A stretch of 8,115 nucleotides of DNA from an uncultured Clostridia bacterium (GTDB lineage Bacteria > Bacillota > Clostridia > Oscillospirales > Ruminococcaceae), in the NCBI GenBank assembly GCA_947177695.1, contig CAMWVO010000067.1, forward strand, positions 1 through 8,115, read 5' to 3'. The notes under the pieces are model-generated. The model was not told where the DNA came from. It ran no database searches and saw only the letters and a list, made by a program, of their open reading frames with translations. The translations under genes were made by a program, and so were the position numbers. Positions 5,867-8,115 of this stretch are shown in pieces. Each line of letters opens with the position of its first letter. The first letter of the stretch is position 1.

Positions 5867-6823
5867 TCATATCACATAAAACCAGCTTTCGTCCTGTTCC
5901 AGTTCCGCGCGCTGTATGGGGTTTGCGGTGTCGTAATTATAGCGCAGTTCCTGATTTTTTATGCTGACCTTTGCTCCGTCGGGTATGGATTTTGTGATAA
6001 AAGCATTTCCTCCCACAACAACGTTTTTGCCCACAACGGTTTCACCGCCGAGAATAGACGCCCCCGAATAAATTGTGACGTTATCCTCAATCGTAGGGTG
6101 ACGTTTTTGGCTTTTGAGTTTCTGTCCGCCTCTTGTGGAAAGTGCTCCGAGAGTTACTCCCTGATAAATTTTAACATTATCTCCGATAACGGTAGTTTCG
6201 CCGATAACGATCCCCGTGCCGTGATCAATAAAGAAATATTTTCCTATTTGCGCTCCCGGGTGAATATCAATTCCTGTAATGCTGTGAGCATATTCTGTCA
6301 TAATTCTTGGAATAAGCGGTATATTCAGCAGATAAAGCTCGTGGGCGATCCTGTTTACCATAACGGCAAAAAGTCCGGGATAAGAGAAGATTATCTCGTC
6401 CTTGTTGAATGCGGCAGGGTCGCCGTCGAATGCTGCCTGAACGTCTGTATCCACATATTCCCGTATCTTCGGAATAGTAGCGAGAAAGCTTATGGCAAGC
6501 CGCTCTGCTTCGTCGGAAATATCCGCTTCGTCCCTATTTTCAAATTCGGGTTTATAGCGCAGAACGATAGATATCTGCCTTATAAGATTAAACAGCACGT
6601 CTTCCAAAAGCATTGTCGTATTATTTCTTACGGTATAGATGCGATATGTTCCGTTTTTGAAAAAACCCGGAAATATTATATTGCGGAGCTTATTTATAAT
6701 TTCTATAATAACGTCCTTTTTAGGCTGATCGAAAGTATTGATATTGTCTATATCCCTGCCGGCTTCATAGTCGGAAAGGATATCAGCGGTAAGCTTGCTG
6801 ATTTCATTTTCAAGCTTATGCAT
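5867..6823 (-). CDS. cysE: Serine O-acetyltransferase (EpsC/CysE type)
   Basis: Cytoplasmic enzyme transferring acetyl from acetyl-CoA to serine, giving O-acetylserine for CysK; first committed step of cysteine synthesis. Its 318 residues include a long helical N-terminal domain (about 1-160), as in the EpsC-type enzymes. The C-terminal left-handed beta-helix begins near DIHPGAQIG (186-194). D186 and H201 (FIDHGTG) keep the 15-residue spacing of the E. coli catalytic D143/H158 pair, and R241-H242 (KRHP) match R192-H193. The end is SWFYVI: a C-terminal Ile after an aromatic-rich tail, as in plant and bacterial acetyltransferases that insert this tail into the CysK active site. The start ATG (complement of 6821-6823) has GAGAGGT on the minus strand (6831-6837), seven bases away. 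It is convergent with the operon and has its own promoter. Codons are like its neighbours. Confidence in function is high. Confidence 0.95.
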   Translation of the reverse strand: MHKLENEISKLTADILSDYEAGRDIDNINTFDQPKKDVIIEIINKLRNIIFPGFFKNGTYRIYTVRNNTTMLLEDVLFNLIRQISIVLRYKPEFENRDEADISDEAERLAISFLATIPKIREYVDTDVQAAFDGDPAAFNKDEIIFSYPGLFAVMVNRIAHELYLLNIPLIPRIMTEYAHSITGIDIHPGAQIGKYFFIDHGTGIVIGETTVIGDNVKIYQGVTLGALSTRGGQKLKSQKRHPTIEDNVTIYSGASILGGETVVGKNVVVGGNAFITKSIPDGAKVSIKNQELRYNYDTANPIQRAELEQDESWFYVI

Positions 6824-6830
6824 ATATGCT

Positions 6831-6837
6831 ACCTCTC
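6831..6837 (-). promoter_or_regulatory. Ribosome binding site of cysE
   Basis: On the minus strand this reads GAGAGGT, seven bases before the ATG. It supports the start at 6823 over any internal ATG. Confidence 0.65.
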
Positions 6838-6865
6838 TTATTAATTTAATGTTTAAAATTATTTA

Positions 6866-6890
6866 AGTAAAAATCAAAATCAGTTTTACT
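6866..6890. repeat. Inverted repeat at the predicted cysE transcription start, candidate operator
   Basis: AGTAAAA (6866-6872) and TTTTACT (6884-6890) form a perfect 7-base inverted repeat with an 11-base spacer. It lies directly downstream of the predicted -10 box, covering roughly +1 to +25, where a repressor would block transcription. Rrf2 dimers bind palindromic AT-rich sites, so the neighbouring regulator is a candidate binder, but the sequence does not obviously match a Bacillus CymR box from memory. It could also be a 5' mRNA hairpin. Confidence 0.4.
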
Positions 6891-6898
6891 ATTCTATA

Positions 6899-6927
6899 AT
6901 AATACATCTCAATTCTTATATTGTCAA
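6899..6927 (-). promoter_or_regulatory. Sigma-A-type promoter of cysE
   Basis: On the minus strand a consensus -35 box TTGACA (complement of 6922-6927) is followed, after exactly 17 bases, by TATTAT (complement of 6899-6904), five of six to the -10 consensus. The start would be near 6890-6892, leaving a leader of about 70 bases. That is too short for a T-box or similar riboswitch. It lies in the space upstream of cysE, so cysE is probably transcribed on its own. Confidence 0.75.
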
Positions 6928-6957
6928 TAGGTTTAATAGATTTTTGGTGCGTTGTAT

Positions 6958-6971
6958 AAATAACGTTATTT
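6958..6971. repeat. Perfect 14-base palindrome upstream of the cysE promoter
   Basis: AAATAACGTTATTT is its own reverse complement. It sits about 30 bases upstream of the cysE -35 box, a plausible position for an activator or second regulator site. Nothing else supports binding. Confidence 0.3.
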
Positions 6972-7150
6972 CCCTTACAGAGAATTGGCATATTTGACAA
7001 ATCAATCTGAATGACGTTCATACTGTCGTGGGAAGCATCAGCAGAAAGAAAAATTACGTCAAATTCTTCGTAGAAATTTTTATTTTGTATGCTTGCACAA
7101 TTTCATATAAGAAAACCGCACAATATTAACAGCAAATTGCAAATGAACAG

Positions 7151-8115
7151 TTAGCTGTCACTTGTCTTTAATAACAACCCTGCCAACTTCCTAAGCTCAT
7201 CTTCCTTGACCCTAAGGAACTCGGAATATTCATATATACTCTGTTTCGGACTATCCTCGGATAGTCCTTTTTTCATTTTAAGTGCTTCGGAACGGATTTT
7301 CTTAAATTCAATATCAAATTTTTCACGGGCGGTACTGTTTTTACCAAGTTTTCTCCGCAGATTGGAGCAGTTTCGAGAAAATATATCATATAAGTCTTGA
7401 ATAGGGTTATCTTTGTTCTTTTTCCGTACTGCATTTGTGGCAAGTCGGTGCTGTTCTTTCCTGCACTTCTCTCTGCCGCATATTTCAGACACGTTCGCTC
7501 TGTCGGATAAAATCAGCTTATGACAAATAGTGCAGTTACGGACAACAACATTCGCCTGATTTAATACGTCCACATAAACACGCAGAATAGCCATAAAAGA
7601 GTTATCGGCGGCATATCCCGTCCGCCACGTTCCGCTTGAATGTGAAGAATAGACGTGTAAAATCAAGTCGTTTTTCTCCGAATTTATTTGCTTATCAATG
7701 TTCCAATATCGAACGTTTTCCTCTGGAACGGTCGGGAGATTTCTGAACGGCAGGAGCATATCCGAAATACAGGCATTGTACTGCTCCGCAAATCGTTCAG
7801 CAGATTTTTTCATTTGTTTTACCGATAAATGAAATTCGCCGCTTAATGATTTGTGTTTGAGGTTGAAATTTGTCATAACAAAGAAAATTATGTAATTGAA
7901 AAGCATATTTGCACTTGCTGATGTATCATATAAATTCTTTAGAATTTCGGTAAATTCGCTTGCTGACTTGTTTCCTTGTCCGCTGTTTAGTACGCCGCAC
8001 AAGCCGTTCGAGGCGGCTATTACGCTTGCCATTTTGTCACCGTCCGCATCTTGGGCAAGGTCGTTCATTTCGTCAACAAGTGTGCCTAACTTTCGGGTAC
8101 GCAAGTCCGCACTTT
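7151..8115 (-). CDS. Zinc-finger protein of unknown function, 5' end outside the window
   Basis: The minus-strand frame stays open to the window edge. The first possible start inside is TTG (complement of 8102-8104, giving 317 residues), but codons before it read SAD and are open, and no ribosome binding site is visible, so the gene probably begins beyond the window. Residue numbers below count from that TTG. A hydrophobic stretch MLFNYIIFFVMTNF (67-80) is probably a buried helix. C191, C194, C209 and C214 form a treble-clef or ribbon-like zinc site, C-x2-C-x14-C-x4-C, followed by a basic segment RKEQHRLATNAVRKKNKDNP (215-234). The C-terminus (about 240-317) is charged and helical, possibly coiled. 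The finger with its basic tail resembles CGNR or DUF6076-type proteins of Firmicutes, from memory only. No enzyme motif is seen. It is in tandem with cysE but 327 bases away and shows no link to sulfur metabolism; it may be accessory DNA. Confidence 0.75.
   Translation of the reverse strand, partial: SADLRTRKLGTLVDEMNDLAQDADGDKMASVIAASNGLCGVLNSGQGNKSASEFTEILKNLYDTSASANMLFNYIIFFVMTNFNLKHKSLSGEFHLSVKQMKKSAERFAEQYNACISDMLLPFRNLPTVPEENVRYWNIDKQINSEKNDLILHVYSSHSSGTWRTGYAADNSFMAILRVYVDVLNQANVVVRNCTICHKLILSDRANVSEICGREKCRKEQHRLATNAVRKKNKDNPIQDLYDIFSRNCSNLRRKLGKNSTAREKFDIEFKKIRSEALKMKKGLSEDSPKQSIYEYSEFLRVKEDELRKLAGLLLKTSDS
7248..7273 (+). terminator. Terminator-like hairpin, antisense inside the zinc-finger gene
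   Basis: GGACTATC (7248-7255), loop CTCG, GATAGTCC (7260-7267), then six T (7268-7273): a perfect 8-base stem with a T tail reading on the plus strand. It is embedded in the minus-strand coding sequence, where it encodes KKGLSEDSP. Whether it stops any plus-strand transcript is unknown, since no plus-strand gene precedes it nearby. Confidence 0.45.

Larger units (their letters stand above)
6863..7102 (-). other. Possible decayed gene fragment or small ORF upstream of cysE
   Basis: On the minus strand the frame is open for 79 codons, from after TGA (complement of 7103-7105) to TAA (complement of 6863-6865). The translation is varied and protein-like, with segments such as FYEEFDVIFLSADASHDSMN and MPILCKGNNVIYTTHQKS. 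The only good start is ATG at complement 7019-7021 (52 residues), and it has no ribosome binding site. The cysE promoter and the inverted repeat lie inside its 3' half, so the stretch is more likely a gene remnant now used as regulatory DNA, or chance. I do not recognise the protein. Apart from this, the promoter and two palindromes, I see nothing else in 6838-7150. Confidence 0.22.

Noticed and set aside
5828..6844. Long plus-strand open frame of 338 codons
   Set aside because: It lies antisense to cysE over its whole length, has a TTG start inside the terminator and no ribosome binding site, and its translation resembles no family. cysE has all its catalytic motifs.
6824..6890. T-box or other riboswitch leader before cysE
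   Set aside because: The predicted leader is only about 70 bases, AT-rich, and lacks T-box or other riboswitch landmarks.
7148..7159. Small palindrome ACAG-TTAG-CTGT at the zinc-finger gene stop codon
   Set aside because: A four-base stem with no T tail on the minus strand is too weak to call a terminator.
7206..7400. Plus-strand 64-codon frame
   Set aside because: Shadow of the zinc-finger gene, with no family resemblance and no ribosome binding site.

Overview
The window looks like chromosomal DNA from an anaerobic, low-to-mid-GC Gram-positive bacterium, probably a gut or rumen clostridium of the Ruminococcus/Oscillospiraceae kind. The grounds are strong AGGAGG-type ribosome binding sites, a short-tailed lipoprotein signal, GTG and TTG starts, an Rrf2 regulator with clostridial-type cysteine spacing, and an EpsC-type serine acetyltransferase. 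The taxon is an inference from style, not from a marker gene.

Layout. Positions 1-5755 are a tightly packed plus-strand run of seven genes: a GNAT acetyltransferase (57-443), cysteine synthase cysK (456-1385), an SsuA/NMT1-type lipoprotein (1410-2453), its ABC ATPase (2477-3271), its permease (3268-4164), an M20 PepT-like metallohydrolase (4152-5276) and an Rrf2 regulator (5318-5755). Gaps are 12-41 bases or the genes overlap, so this is very likely one operon whose promoter lies left of the window. A long bidirectional terminator (5779-5842) separates it from a convergent minus-strand serine acetyltransferase, cysE (5867-6823), which has its own sigma-A-like promoter (6899-6927) and an inverted repeat at the predicted transcription start. 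The space up to 7150 holds that promoter region and a possible gene remnant. The right end (7151-8115) is a minus-strand gene for a zinc-finger protein of unknown role, cut by the window edge.

How the genes work together. CysE makes O-acetylserine and CysK turns it into cysteine with sulfide. The ABC importer and the M20 hydrolase probably bring in and process a sulfur-containing or N-acylated compound, and the Rrf2 protein is the likely sulfur/cysteine-status regulator (CymR-like). The most striking observation is that two unrelated proteins here, the acetyltransferase and the Rrf2 regulator, both end in Tyr-Val-Ile. A C-terminal Ile is the known docking tail of serine acetyltransferase in the CysK active site, so the regulator may compete for the same pocket. 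The regulator also carries three cysteines in an IscR-like arrangement, suggesting it could read both an Fe-S or redox signal and CysK occupancy.

Other points of note are a GNAT gene whose protein-like reading frame extends upstream through an early stop codon, a start-site choice in the ABC ATPase, and an antisense terminator-like hairpin inside the zinc-finger gene.
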